64,000 bases of DNA, taken from the NCBI GenBank assembly GCA_013398955.1, contig VWPU01001227.1:1-64000 (forward strand). The letters are read 5' to 3'. Positions 12,061 through 24,610 of this stretch are shown in pieces. Made by a program: the position numbers and the translations under genes. Below the pieces are notes generated by a model that made no database searches, was not told where the DNA came from, and was given only the letters and a program-made list of their open reading frames with translations. The DNA is from Callaeas wilsoni. Its lineage: Eukaryota; Chordata; Aves; Passeriformes; Callaeidae. Position 1 is the stretch's first letter. Each line of letters begins with the position of its first letter.

Positions 12061-12400
12061 GGACTCTCTCAGCCCCTCACTGAGTCGTCTGCCTGCATCT
12101 TGGAGGTGAAGCGCAAGATTATAAAATAAAAAGGAAAAATTTTAAAGAATTGCTGTTGCTCCATACAGGAGCATGACAGGTCAAAAAGATTAAAGAACCT
12201 CAACAGTAGGGAAAGTGTGTGAGGAGGTTTTAAGCAAGAGGGTGGGAAAACTGCAAGGGTGACGCCAGGAAGGGATCTGGAAAAGTCTGAGGATCGCGTT
12301 GAAATCCCTGCTACTCAGATTTTTGTATGTCGTACCTCGTGCTGCACTGGGGGGGATGCCCAGCACTACTCTAACACTGTCAACCTTTTTCTCTTGACAG

Positions 12401-12533
12401 TCTAACAAAGTGCCAGTTGTGCAGCACCCACACCATGTACACCCTCTTACGCCGCTTATCACATACAGCAATGAGCACTTCACACCAGGAAACCCTCCTC
12501 CACACTTACCAGCTGACGTAGATCCCAAAACAG
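12401..12533 (+). CDS. TCF7L2: TCF7L2 coding exon, regulatory region (likely human exon 6)
   Basis: The acceptor CTCTTGACAG precedes 12401 and the donor is GTAGGT at 12534. It is 133 nt long, enters in phase 0 and leaves one base of a Gly codon. It encodes [16 protein letters not shown] followed by a Pro/His-rich stretch ending in DVDPKT. This is the first exon of the central context-dependent regulatory region, between the β-catenin-binding N-terminus and the HMG box. Entry in phase 0 is what lets upstream exons ending in ATG make a truncated protein. Exon number is tentative, inferred by counting back from the LVPQ and HMG exons. Confidence 0.97.
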
Positions 12534-14635
12534 GTAGGTGGGAAGTATTTTGGGGTTTCTTTTGAGAGGGAGTGGGTGGGTCTTTCCTTTCTGCACATTA
12601 GGGGAGAGGAGTGCAGGAAAACGGATTTCCTATGCTGGACCACCAAAGGGGGCGTGTACAATGTCAAACCCAGACAAAATACTCTCTTTTTAAGCCAATT
12701 AGGCTTCAGAAGGAAAGTTACTGGGTGAATTTTCATAGAGCTTCTGCAGGGTGACACCGGAGTTGCATGTGTGGGGTCGCTTGCAGATGTGTTTCTTTGC
12801 AAGCATGATACCCCACCTGGTAGTTCGATCTACCAGTGCTTGGTTTGCATACATGACCCAGAGAATTAAACATGTACATTCTGTGATCTGCACTTACGAA
12901 GTTGCAGCTGGAATTTTAAAGGTGGTGGGTCATGACCGGTTTCAAAATGAATCTCTTTTAATTCCCCAAATCCCATTGTTTCTGTGTCAGGAGTTCAGCC
13001 ATTTTTCTTCTATAATGTTGAATTTTCATCCACTGTAACTGCTTAGCTCCAGCTTTACACTTGCAACTCTTTTCCCCAATGTAAGTCTACCCAACTCTGA
13101 GTTCAGCCTGAAGGGCACTCTGCTTGAATATAGAGCACCACATAAAACCCTGACTAGATTTATTGGTGTTACAGAGTAGAATTTACATGTTATTCTAACT
13201 TTTTAAGAGTCCCTTTTTAACCTGAGGTCCCAAAGAAGTCAAACAGTGTCAATCTTCTTTCTCCAGGCTACACTGACTTCCTAGTGACAGTGGTTTTGGT
13301 TTTGTTAATCCAAACCCCATTTAGTTAATTGGGAAGTCCATCAGAAACAGAATTCATGTCAAAGGAATCACTCTGTGTCAGCCCTAACTTATGCAGATGA
13401 TTTATCTGAACTCCAGCCCTTGAATGAGGCTGTGCATTAGCTGGTTTTCACTCTCTATGCTTCATCTGGGGCCCCCTTTTAATTGTGCTTAATGCTGACT
13501 TCACATGGCTTGAAAGGAATCCATCTCGCCATCCCTGGGTATTGCAAGTGAATGGCATAGTCAACCTCTCATTTAAATAATGGTAGTACAGGGAATAGCT
13601 TTTAAATGGTTATCGTAAAACATATGATTAACGTCTGTAGATTGTTTACTTTTCTTCTGTGAACATTCTTTCAAGTGTGCAAATAGCTCACTGGATGGTT
13701 AAAGCCCAGTTAATCTGTTTGGGTTTTGTAATGGAGAAAAAGCAATGTCTGCATGAAAATGTCACACAAGGAGATTTAATTTAGAGATTAAAAGCTTCCC
13801 AAGTGACTTAAAAAAATAGTTTTTAGCCCTGAATACAGTACCCCTTCTTTTTAATGCTCTCTGTTTTAATTTTGCTTCTGCTGTGTAATTGTGCCCTGGC
13901 TTGTTAATTGAAAGACTCAGCCTTGTAACCCTTACTCCTCTGAGTAATTCCTATTTGCTCTTAAGGAAAGGAGAGTCAATATTTAAGGCTTGTGTCTGGA
14001 GCTGGTTTCTGCTTTCCGAGTAGGAACTGCACCAGATCCAGAGAGGATGGGTGGGCTCTCTGTCCTCCCCTGCACACCTTCAACATCTGCCCCTGGTTTT
14101 ACCAAGCATTTCCAGGGTCTCTCACCTCCACTCATGGTTTCAGGAAAGGTTTCCTAGGTTTGCTCAAAAGCAAACATCATTTGCAATTTTAATGACTTTT
14201 AAACTTGTTCTGGAGATTACTTTGGAATAAAGCCATGTTATTGAGAACCCAGTCCCACATGGGTAGGGCCTGTGGTCTTTTGGCTGACTTTGAGACTGAA
14301 ATAACCATGAATTTGTTACAGAGTCCATCTTTCTGTTGAACATTTAAGAGAGTATCTAGTACAGCATCACACCAAAATTGTGTCTGAGACTGCTAAATTC
14401 TAAATAACAAAAATACTTACCTCTGACTGGAGAGGTGACTGAGGGAGTGAATAACATCATTTTATCTTGTTTAAAAAATAAGAATGTGAAAAAGCCATTG
14501 AAAACTCTAAGTCAAAGCACAAAAACAATAATAAAAGTAAATTGACAGAAATTTAGAAACATACGTGTTTTTTCTTTATATTTTATTTATTTCCACCTTT
14601 CAATACTGATGCTGCTTTATATTCCTCTTCTATAG
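12534..14635 (+). other. TCF7L2: Intron
   Basis: A 2.1-kb intron with no recognised coding sequence or transposon. Nothing in it stands out beyond AT-rich patches around 13560–13960. Confidence 0.8.
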
Positions 14636-14738
14636 GAATTCCAAGGCCTCCACATCCTCCAGATATATCTCCTTATTATCCATTATCACCAGGCACTGTA
14701 GGACAAATCCCCCATCCGCTAGGATGGTTAGTACCACA
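14636..14738 (+). CDS. TCF7L2: TCF7L2 coding exon with optional LVPQ (likely human exon 7)
   Basis: The exon is 103 nt (acceptor TCTTCTATAG, donor GTAAGG at 14739), phase 1 in and phase 2 out. It encodes the Pro-rich segment [16 protein letters not shown] through HPLGWLVPQ. An alternative donor, GTTAGT at 14727, would end the exon at 14726 and remove exactly 12 nt, dropping LVPQ with the frame intact. LVPQ is a known alternatively spliced TCF7L2 motif that affects repressor activity. A GT/GC alternating tract starts 68 bp past the donor and may influence the choice. Confidence 0.96.
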
Positions 14739-14804
14739 GTAAGGAGTTCCATTTTTTTAATTTCTTTTTTTCTTTTTCTGATGTGTAAAATTTATGTTGA
14801 AAAT

Positions 14805-14841
14805 ACGTGTGTGTGTGTGTGTGTGTGCGCGCGCACGTGCA
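14805..14841. repeat. (GT)10 microsatellite running into GC alternation
   Basis: Alternating purine–pyrimidine tract: (GT)10 at 14807–14826, then GC/AC/GT steps to about 14841. It sits just downstream of the LVPQ alternative donors. Confidence 0.9.
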
Positions 14842-17400
14842 TTGGGATGAGTTTGTTTGCCAACTGCCACTTCACTGAGTGTTACGAATTTACCCAACTC
14901 ATGAAGGTTAATTAAAACTTATGCCAGGTCATGTGGTCTTAAACAAACATGAGCAGTTGGACACAGCTTTGCATGTCATCCTAACCAGCTGACAGCTCGT
15001 GAAGCATGAATTTTTATACTCTTCTGCAGAAATGTCTTTTTCTTGTTATTGCCCTCACACTGCACCACATGGGTTTTTCTCAGATTTGGTTTTCTGAGGG
15101 CCCAGGGTGGTTCTCACAGACCCATTTTTTTTTTACTAGGGCCATCCTCACTACAAATTTGCAATTTTAAATATCATTTGCCTTCTCTGTTGAAAACCCT
15201 TTTGTTTTTCTTGTGAAACAGTTGAGCTTTACATCGGCCAGTGAGCAGCATTCCTGGTTGAGATGTGGCTGGGCAGTTGGCAATTGGCATCTGAGGAATG
15301 GAATTTTAAACAAGAAAGAGGAATTAGTTTACTTTAAAATTGGCTAAGAGGAAAGCAATGGAAAGTTAGTTTGGGGTTTTGTTTTCTTTTCAACTCCTCA
15401 GATCCCACTTGCAGAGCCTTGCTGGGTATGAGGTTCCCAGCAGTAATTGAGTCCTTATTCTCTATTTTTTTTATGTTGCCATCTCTCAATAGGTTTATAA
15501 TACACTTAAGCACTGCCTAAGCCTTTTGTGTAGTATATTTGATTTAAATGCTTATAAAATCCATTTGTATTGCTGGATACAACAGTTCTCTGCATTATAA
15601 ATCAAGACTGTTACCCTGTTTTTCTCACATAACAGACCTCCTCAATTTTGGGGTGATCATATTTCTTATAGAAATGAATTGCCCAAAGTTCAAAATAGTT
15701 TGCTCCTTGAGGTTGTTTGGCCAGCTGTGCTAAAATACCTCTCCACAAGTTTGCCTTCCATGAGGGGCTGGAGTTGACACCCCATAGGAGAGCAGGGCAG
15801 AGCAGAGGGTCACTGCATATCCCCGGGTCTCGGGCAAGGAGACGTGGTGTCATCAGAGGCTTTGGAGGCCTTTCTCAAGCACAAAAGTGTTGATGCAGGA
15901 GAGCTGGAGCTTCTGGCCATTTTTCAGGCTGCCCTTCCTCGTGGGTGGTCATGCAGCTATTTTGGGTAGAGGTTCTTCCACTCTGAAGGTGAGGCACGTC
16001 CATCACCTCTCTGCTGAAGGTTCCTTCTCCAAAAGAGCACATCATGAGCAGAAGAAAAACCCAAAGCATTGCTCCCTGAAATCTGAAATTCCTCCTCTTT
16101 GGTGGTGATTTACTTTTTCCAAAGGACACCCTGAACAATTGTAGAATGTATGTTAGCTCCTTAGCTCAAGTTTGCACAGCAGCAGCCTCAACATTTAAAA
16201 CAAATACACTCAGCTAGTGCCAAAAGTCAGTAACATGAAAGACGTGAGAGTGCAGGGAAGAAACTCCTCACTGTCCGTGACCTGTGCCCCATGGCTCATC
16301 TGTATTGTGCAGACACAGATTTGTCCTCCTTGGACCTCATGCCATGGCTGCCAAAGCACGTGAATGATGCCACGTGTGGCCAGTTTCACCAGACAGGTGC
16401 TAGTGGCCACCTCTGTCTCTGGATGACTCTGTCATCCCTGCTGCTTTAGAGCAAGTCAGCACCATGGTGTGCTTGCCTACCCACAGCTCTTACAGCTTCT
16501 CCCAGTGATTTTCGTTGAGGGGCAGCGCCATCACACTGGCTTTTGCTATAGGAGAGTAGCACGGCCAACTTCACAGAAGTAACCCAAGGTTTTCATTTCC
16601 CCTCTCATTGCCACTTGTGCTTCACCATCAACTTCCCAACCCATCTATCCTCCACTGACCTGCATGTTTCTGGCATAGTGCCCACCCCAAAAGCATCCTG
16701 CGCAGTCAGGTGATGTATTTGAAGGACAGATGAAACGAGCTAGCCAGCACAGACAAACCTCCATCAGAAAAAGTTGTGTGTCTTTCATGAGGATGCTGTT
16801 TTGCATGTTGCTGTATTTTTTAATTATTGTAATGAGGTGTGATTGTCTATTGGTTACCCACAATACTTCTTGGGGACTCTCCCCCGGTAACTCTTGTCAA
16901 CACTTGTTAATCTGACAAAAGGCTACAAATTAAGCTCTGTTAATTTAATGTTTTCTCACCGAGATCTAAATACCGAAAGAGGCCCAAAGCGCAACTGAAG
17001 TCCTTTGATTCACTGTACTTTATTTTGGTATAAATTTACATTCATTATTGTTTTCCTTTGGATGTGTAGCCCTCAATTAGTGTGATGGCTCCATTAAAGC
17101 AAGCGAGACTTCGCCTTTAATTATTACAACAAAACACCTAGTTTCAGCTTGGGGAGAGGGTCTCTATTGACATAAGCAGAGGTTATAAAATTTAATTAGC
17201 CATTCCTATCAGATTTATGGCATTCAAATTGTTCTGTGTTTCTTTCCTTTGATCCTTGCTGTACAATCCCCAAGATTTTTGTTCTGATCAAATGAGAATA
17301 AAGCTTACTGTGCAGAGAGAAGTTTTTTGTTGTTCTTTTTTTTTTTTTTAAACCCTTTTTTTCCTTTCTCTCATTCTTTCTTTCCCTTCTTTTTTGTCAG
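14842..17400 (+). other. TCF7L2: Intron
   Basis: The rest of a 2.66-kb intron. The last 500 bp (16880–17260) are rich in TTAATTA-like words and include two CCTTTGAT TCF-type sites (17002 and 17246). A long pyrimidine tract (17320–17400) precedes the next exon. No recognised gene or transposon. Confidence 0.75.
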
Positions 17401-17487
17401 GCAAGGTCAGCCAGTGTACCCAATCACGACAGGGGGTTTCCGCCACCCTTACCCAACAGCTCTGACCGTCAATGCTTCCATGTCAAG
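17401..17487 (+). CDS. TCF7L2: TCF7L2 coding exon (likely human exon 8)
   Basis: The exon is 87 nt with acceptor TTTTTTGTCAG and donor GTGAGT at 17488, phase 2 in and out. It completes the Gln of LVPQ and encodes QGQPVYPITTGGFRHPYP through NASMS, ending in the first two bases of an Arg or Ser codon. It is part of the Pro/Gly-rich regulatory region. The codon it leaves open becomes Arg with the near acceptor of the next exon, or Ser with the upstream one. Confidence 0.97.
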
Positions 17488-20400
17488 GTGAGTTCAAATA
17501 CTGAGGTCCTAAATCAAGAGCAAATGTAGCTCCTCCTCCTGCTCTCTGGAGGAGAGCATTTCATCTAGGCAGCAGATTTCTGAAAGCACTTCAGTTAAAG
17601 AGCCATCCTTAGCTTTTTGGTGGGGTGGAGGAGAGGGTGAGGGCTGCCTTCCCATGTGAGGAGAAGGTGGTGTCCTAATGCTGTCATTGGGCATCAAGAA
17701 TTTGTTTTAGAGGGAGAGGTGGAGGAGTGAGAAGCCACCTTTGAAAGCCAAACTAAATGAAAGAGCTGGGAGAATGTAATGTTGAAAAAGCAAGGAGGAG
17801 AAGTCATGATACCCTTTGCTTTCTCGGTGGCCATCAGCCAGAGCAGCGCTGTGTGCACGGGAGGGAAGTCTCAGGAGGGAGGAGGACTGCTCTTCAGCAG
17901 AGTTGGGAGGAAGGTTATTGTGCTGTGTTTTCCCCTCCCAAAGCTCCAAACTCTGATAGTCAACATAAAAGGGCCTGCCTGACCCTCAAAAGCTTTAGAA
18001 GTATATATTTCTCCCCCTCCCTACCTCCAATTAATTCCATCTAATTTTCCAGGGGCTGCTAGTTTTATTTACAAACTGGTTGGCAGCACTATGTTTAAGT
18101 AATCACTAATTGCTCCTAATGATAGTTTTATTTTCTGTTCATCTGATTTTCAGCCTGGTTAATTAAATCGGTGGAAGTTTAGACTTTCCTGATGGGCTGA
18201 AACAGCTAATCCATTTTGATGATGGCACATAATTAAATTAGCATGCATTACATAGCAAGGTTCCACGTCTCTTCCCTGCTCTGTCCCTTCCTCTCCATCT
18301 CTGCGGTTTAATATGTGAGCGTTGGTGCATAGATGATCTAAGGAGGAAAAGATTGGTGAGGGCTGGGGGGAAGCACACCTCATTGAGAAATGGAAATCTG
18401 TACCTAGGACTCATGAATGAATGGGTGGGAAAATAGTGTGGTGTGTGCTTTTAGATAGACAAAAGCTAAAAATTTAAATTAAAGTGCAGGTCCAGCAAAC
18501 AGACAACTGCAAAATCAACTTTAAAAAAAAAAAAAAAAGTGTAGTCCCAGCACAGAAAAAACATACCGGGGTGGGGAGAGAGCTGCGAAGTTAAACAATG
18601 GTTCCCTCCCCCCATTTAATCTTTTTTAATATCTATAAAAGATTTGCAGGCATGGTGTGAGGCATAGCAGAGCTTGATTTAGTTTAATTATTATTAGAGA
18701 GGCTAGTCATTTGCGGGAGGGGGGAGATGTGGAAGCGGGGGGGTGGGGGGGCTATATTCCCAAGATAGACTTTATGAAAGGTATCTAGTTAAAAAGAGTA
18801 CACAGCAAATTAAATACATTATTGTGGTAATGGGACGACAGAAGTAGAGGTCTATTATACTTATGGCAGTTATAGGAAATGTAGGCTCCTTGCCCTGTTC
18901 TAGCACATCCTTTGATATTCATTCCATTCAGCAGCAGGGCCAGGACTTCTCAGAATTAAGTGATGGGTCATTATACTTTAAACACCATGGAGAAGCCTAG
19001 ATTGGCAATTAAACAGCACTTGCTGACACTCGCTTGTGCCACCCTGTGACCCCCTTTAGATTGAGTTGTTGGAGCTCGGGGCCCTCAGCCTGCTAAATTG
19101 GTAGCAGGCACTTCTCCTGACGAGGGCTGGCTCTGAAATCTGCCGGCTTCAAAGGGAGCAAGATCATGTATAAACCATAATGTGGGTGCACCGTGGCTCA
19201 AAAAATAAGGCAGGAATAGATGAAATGTTACAAGTGCAAGGGGAAAATGAGAGAATAATGACAAATCTAATGCAACTCAAAGCAGAATTGTTGCACAGAA
19301 AAATGCATCCCACTGCTTGTGCATAAAATCAAGGCAGGCAGATGACATCCAGTTAACAGAAACATGTCAACAGTGAAGTAAAGTGAGAGTGAGTAAGAGA
19401 GAAGCCCCTGAGACAGCCAGGAACAAAAAATTAGTTGTCCTTAACAAGTTAAGACTCATCATTATATTCTGGCTTGGAGCCATAAAAGGAGACAGTGGTG
19501 TATAATGAGCTGCTTAGAATTTTTAGGGTGTTTATTGCAATTCATGGAATACTTGTCTAGAGGAAAAAAATCTGGTGACTGTCTTAGGCGAAGGTGAGGG
19601 GTGTGCACATACACAGGGAGCCTTTCTTTTTGTCTCTGACACAAGCCCGTACGCACGCACATGCTCAGGCACATGTGCAGGGCGATGCATAGATGTAAGA
19701 CGTTTACCCTTTGTTTCAGCCCAGAAACTTCTCCCCTGGTTTCCCGTGGATGGGAACACCCTCTGGGCAAGCTGTGCTCTCGTGCGTGGTTTCATGTGTG
19801 CATTCCCGTGTCAGCCTGGCCTCAGCAGTGGGACAGCCCCTGTCCGAGCGGCCGGTGCGGTCGGGAGGTGCCCGGCCGTGCCCACGCTGGCCTCCAGACA
19901 TGCTGCTTGTGGCTGGCCCTGGGCAATGGCCCTGCAGGGCCCTGCTGCGAGCCCCTGCTGCAAACCTTGCCTTTGCTGTGCTGGCTTTGTCCCAGCAGTG
20001 AAGCCAGAGCAGACCCCAAACCTCACCCCTCCATCCAGTTTTCCAGAGCCTTCCTTTAAAAGTAGTTCCCATCTTTGCCTGCATTATGGTATAGATCTTT
20101 GGAGCCTATAGTGCTTCCCAGCCTTTAGTTCCCTAGTTCCTTAGTAATTACTGTTCATTAGTTAGAGTGTGCTTATGAATAGTTTATACAAGGTTAATGG
20201 GTGACTAATAATGATTTTTCATAAATGGTTTAGATTATTAAGGTAGTGTCTTCAGGTTTTTTTAACCGTTTACAACTCTTTGTTGTTGCTTGTAGCCTCG
20301 CCACACTCAAAGTTGTATGCTTGCAGCATGCATGTAACATCTCTTGATCCTTATTACCCCTCCGTAATATGCCTTTAAGGTAAAATGAGACAGGGCTAAC

Positions 20401-23271
20401 TGAGTGATGGGCAAACAGTGGGCCCACTATGAAAAAACAACTGCTGTGAGAGGAAATCAGGAAATAATTTAGCAGAATTACACCAGACAAACACTGCACA
20501 GCAGTTAAGTGGTGGCAGTGGAAAATACCTTCTGTAATTGAAATTTCAGGGGAAATTCACTTTTGCTGAATGTAATTACTGAAGTTGGAGTGTAGCCAGG
20601 AAGTTAAAAATTAACACTCTTCCCCTGTTCATGTTGCCACGTCAGTGGCTGTCTACATGGAAATGAGCAGGCACTCAGACTTTGGGCTGAACCCTCACCC
20701 TGGCCATGGAAGTCCATGGGATTGTGAGAGCAACTTTGGGTTCTGGAGCACGTTTTTATAGCCCTAAACATAGGAAGGGGTGTGTAAGTCCAATAGGCAG
20801 CCTTGTGAATTGGACAGATTCAGTATGAAAAAGTGAATGGTTATTGGTAATGACCACAGCACTTCCTCATGGAAACTGCAACCCCAAAAATAACCACTGA
20901 GCTGCTCTGCCTGTTGATGAAGGCGGCTGTCTCTGGAGTTTAGAGCCCAGTGAGTAAAATATCCCAGCTGAGGTCAGTGGAGGCTCTGCCATCCTTCAGG
21001 CTTTCACACAACGTGTGCATGTTGTGCTCTGCACTTAGTGCCCACTGCACTTCACACTGAGCCCTCATGTCAGACCAGCACAGCTCTTCCTGCCTGCTCT
21101 CTGAAGGAAGACTCTTCATCTTCATCCTTCATTGTCCCCTTGTCTCTGGCCTAGCCAGCCCCAGCAGCATAGTCCTCTCTGGAACACTGGGTCTTGTCTA
21201 GGACAGTCACTTGATAGGATGTGTCTCAACCTTTTATCACTGTGCTTAGACTGCTTTCAGCGAGGTCAGTTTTTTGCCATTGGTTTTATTTTTGCTCATG
21301 TTTGTAAGTTATTTTTAAAAAAAAAACAACTCATACTGCCAGTTTTTATTTGCATTGTACTGTGTCTGAACATCCCAGGCGCTGTGTGAACAAATTTTAG
21401 ATATATCCAATCAAAATCCATACACATGGAAATAAAGAGAGAGCAGAAAAAAATACTACAAAGGCCCAGTTTGTGTCTTGCTGATGGTGAGCAGTTCTGT
21501 GGCAGAACTGGGACAAGGATGTCAGTCTCCTTTGCAGCCTCGACATTGTCTTCTGTTCTGACCTGCCATGAACCAAAGTATATCCTCAAATGTGTGCTTC
21601 TCTCCCAGCTACTTTTGTCAGAGAGTGGGAAGGCACTTGGACAACCCACTTGGAGATTTGTGTCCGTGAGTCTTTAGAAGTAGGAATGACCATTTTGCTG
21701 CCCATTCTCCTCTTCCCTTGCCATCCCACCTTCCTGCCTCCCTTCTCTCCATGCCTTTGTTCGTGAAGAACTGCGATTCTCTACAACTTGAACAATTTCA
21801 CATCCTCCCTGTCAGTCCTTGCTCTTCCCACCACTGCCTTCAAAGACAAAATAGTTCTGTCTAATCACCCTGAGTACTACCAGCTGATAGACAAAAGATC
21901 CTCAGAGCTTGTAGTGGACAGTGCTCTTGTTCATGAATGTACTTCTGTGTCATCTTGTGAATGTAGAGAATGTCTAGCCAGTCACAGGGGATGGGATTGT
22001 TAAGCTCAGTATTGGACTTTATAAGAGGGGGGAGAAAAAGATAACTCCACTATATTTCTGATGCTTACACATGGTGATATCCATGGTATATCACTCCATT
22101 TTAAATCCTGTTGGATAGAAAAGAATCATTGTATATTGATGATAGAAGAAATAATTATTTATCCCATTGAGTATTCCATAATCTTGGGTTAATTTACTTG
22201 GATCAAATGGCTCAAAATCTGGGATCAGAGTGGGGATTTGCAGTGAGAAAAGCCCCTGCCAGATCACTTTAATTTTGGCATTTTGAGGAAAGTTACCTCG
22301 GAAACATAATTTTAGGTTGGAACCCATTCCCTGGAAACCTGTTGACTTCAGTGGGAGTTTTCTAAGGGGAAGGCAGTCAGTCATGCCGTGCTTTCCTTAT
22401 TCACTGCCAAAACCTTTCTGAGACTGTTGAGAAGTAAGGATATAAGACAATCCTGCTTTTGAGAAATTTGTTCATTTCTGTTAAACTGTAAAAAGTCTGA
22501 ATGATTGTGCCATGTTTGTGCTGTGATCCCGACCATGCAATTAGATTTATGCAGAAGGATTGCATATCCCTCTGAATCCACTTGCAGGATCGGGATCTGT
22601 CCATGTATATGACCATAAACCATAAAGCTGACAACATTTTTTTCTCTTTAGAAAGGCTGGACTGTTAGAGCCTTTCTAGGTTACTTTAATGGATCAAAAA
22701 TTCCACAATCTTCCACCTTCTGTTAAAGCAATGTGGCTCAGAGATTTATTAGACACAAATAAATATTTTCTTTTGCTCCATCAACAAAATGTAGCTAATG
22801 AGACGTCTATAAGTGTTATCAAAAATGCATCTAGAATGTGTTGGCATTAATATTTTATGTTGCTGTCAATATAGAATAAAAGACATCATCCTAAATTCGC
22901 AACATAATTCAAAACTATAAAAATTGATTCCTTGGCTGCCACACATAATTTCCTAGCAAAGAAATGGACTGGTGGATTTTGTTTCAGGTAGCTGAAATTC
23001 CACCTTCATACGAGTTCATCCAGTTGAATTTGCCTTTTGTTAAAGATGTTAAAAATCATGATGTCTCGTGTCAGTAATGATAATGAAGGGGAAGATTGGC
23101 TTTAATGACATTAGAAGAGTCATTATGTTTAATTTATTGCTAATTAATGCTGCCAGCTTTCATATGCTTTGTCTAGCTGTCATGTGCTTGTTATATGCCA
23201 GTTGTTTTTTTTTTTAATGTGTGTACACATCCCTCCCCATTCATTCATTTTTATTCTGACGATTTACACAG
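17488..23271 (+). other. TCF7L2: Intron, 5.8 kb
   Basis: Large intron. It contains an AT-rich block with repeated TAATT words (18030–18260), an A tract (about 18522–18538), a G-rich patch (18715–18750) and a GC-rich patch (19780–20040). The GC-rich patch gives long but unconvincing open frames. No transposon recognised. Confidence 0.75.
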
Positions 23272-23286
23272 CTTTCTCTCCTCTAG
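23272..23286 (+). CDS. TCF7L2: Alternative 15-nt 5' extension encoding SFLSS
   Basis: A second acceptor (TTTACACAG) ends at 23271, exactly 15 nt before the main one. Using it changes the junction from SMS-R-FPP to [12 protein letters not shown] with the frame kept. This matches the SxxSS alternative motif known in TCF7L2, which together with LVPQ modulates repressor function. Confidence 0.8.
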
Positions 23287-23412
23287 GTTTCCTCCACACA
23301 TGGTCCCGCCACACCATAGTTTACATACAACTGGAATTCCTCATCCGGCCATAGTCACACCAACAGTCAAACAGGAATCTTCCCAGAGCGACGTCGGCTC
23401 ACTCCACAGCTC
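23287..23412 (+). CDS. TCF7L2: TCF7L2 coding exon with VKQE motif (likely human exon 9)
   Basis: The exon is 126 nt with acceptor TCTCCTCTAG and donor GTAAGT at 23413, phase 2 in and out. It encodes [18 protein letters not shown] and then [19 protein letters not shown], ending SLHSS. VKQE fits the SUMO consensus (hydrophobic-Lys-x-Glu). TCF-4 SUMOylation at such a site, promoted by PIASy, is established for the family. The acidic/Ser-rich end leads into the HMG box. Confidence 0.97.
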
Positions 23413-24162
23413 GTAAGTTGTTGCTTCCCCTGTCTTCTCTTTAGAATACTGAAAGCATCACCTGTGCATGTGTGGCTTGTAAAAAGGCTTGGGTTTGTGA
23501 TGTTTTTGCTGTGAAATAATTTTTAAATTTTTGCTTTATTTTCTCTTATAATTGATTTGAACGTGGTTTAAGCTGCCAAAGTGTGTCAAAATGATGGTAG
23601 CAGTTGTTGGGTTGTTCTGTGACATAGGCAAGTAGTTACTAATTTCACCTGTTGTAACGAGCAAGTGGAATTTTCTTGATCGAGATTCAAGTTTCTTGAC
23701 CAGTTTCTCTATTACTCAATGCCTAGTTTGAAGCCTTGAGGTAACAGATGCATCACAGGAGACAAAAAACTTAGCATAAATGGCTTCTTCAAAGCTGCAG
23801 AGAGCTGGTATCAAGTTTAGGTTTGAACTGATGAGAGCCCATTGATGGTGGGATGTAATTATTTCCTCTACTGTCATGCTCAAGCTCTCCCTGTGAGCCC
23901 ATTTTTCTGGAGCCCATGTCCTTCCAAGGTTCTTGTAGGGGCTCAGAGAGTACGTGGTGATGTTGCATGAACATGAGGTGAGTTTTCTTGTAGTGCTCTT
24001 AAGACTGTTCCCATACAGCAGCCAGGGTGAGGGCTCTAGAGAACCTTCTGGTCCTCTTCGTAGAGATTGCTGAGGATTAATGCTAGAGAGATTGAGGGGA
24101 TTAATGAACTCACAAGGGCTTCTCACTGTGAGGTCTCTGTCTGTTGTATCTCTACTCTTCAG

Positions 24163-24322
24163 AAAACATCAGGACTCCAAAAAAGAAGAAGAGAAAAAGA
24201 AGCCACACATAAAGAAACCTCTTAATGCATTTATGTTGTATATGAAGGAAATGAGAGCAAAAGTTGTAGCAGAATGCACATTGAAAGAGAGCGCAGCCAT
24301 CAACCAAATCCTCGGTCGAAGG
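24163..24322 (+). CDS. TCF7L2: TCF7L2 coding exon, HMG box first half (likely human exon 10)
   Basis: The exon is 160 nt with acceptor TACTCTTCAG and donor GTAGGT at 24323, phase 2 in and 0 out. It encodes [20 protein letters not shown], then [18 protein letters not shown] and AINQILGRR. This is helix 1 and most of helix 2 of the sequence-specific HMG box, which bends DNA at CTTTGWW sites. The sequence looks identical to the strongly conserved vertebrate TCF/LEF box. Confidence 0.98.
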
Positions 24323-24610
24323 GTAGGTAACAAGGGACAAGCGCAAGCAGGGCCTGAAACTCGGTAGGATTCACACCTTCTGAATCCCTGTGTTTTTCTG
24401 CTGTTGTGAAAATGGATAGGGAAATTGCTAAACCAAAGGCCTTAGTTTGTTTTTTAGTTTTTGCAGGCACTTCTTGCCAGTGGGGTCATTCATGGGGAAG
24501 AGGAGGAGTCAATTAATAGCAGTGTTATTTCAGTATCATTTCCATGACAGTTGATGAAAAAAATCTTAGATTTTTATTTTGGGCTAAGATAGGCAGAAAA
24601 GTAAATGGGA

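Larger units (their letters stand above)
3483..12400 (+). other. TCF7L2: Intron upstream of first in-window coding exon
   Basis: AT-rich intron with no recognised coding exon. It holds a GT-rich microsatellite (6430–6458), a small GC-rich patch (7740–8060), two copies of an exact 33-nt repeat (8351 and 10172), and a TAATTA-rich block (11640–12060) that may be regulatory. No CR1 or other recognised transposon was seen. Confidence 0.8.

Noticed and set aside
19575..20111. 178-codon open frame on the plus strand, with overlapping long frames on both strands
   Set aside because: It lies in a GC-rich patch of a TCF7L2 intron, where stop codons are rare in all frames. It has no domain, no splice consistency and low-complexity Cys/Ala/Pro content.
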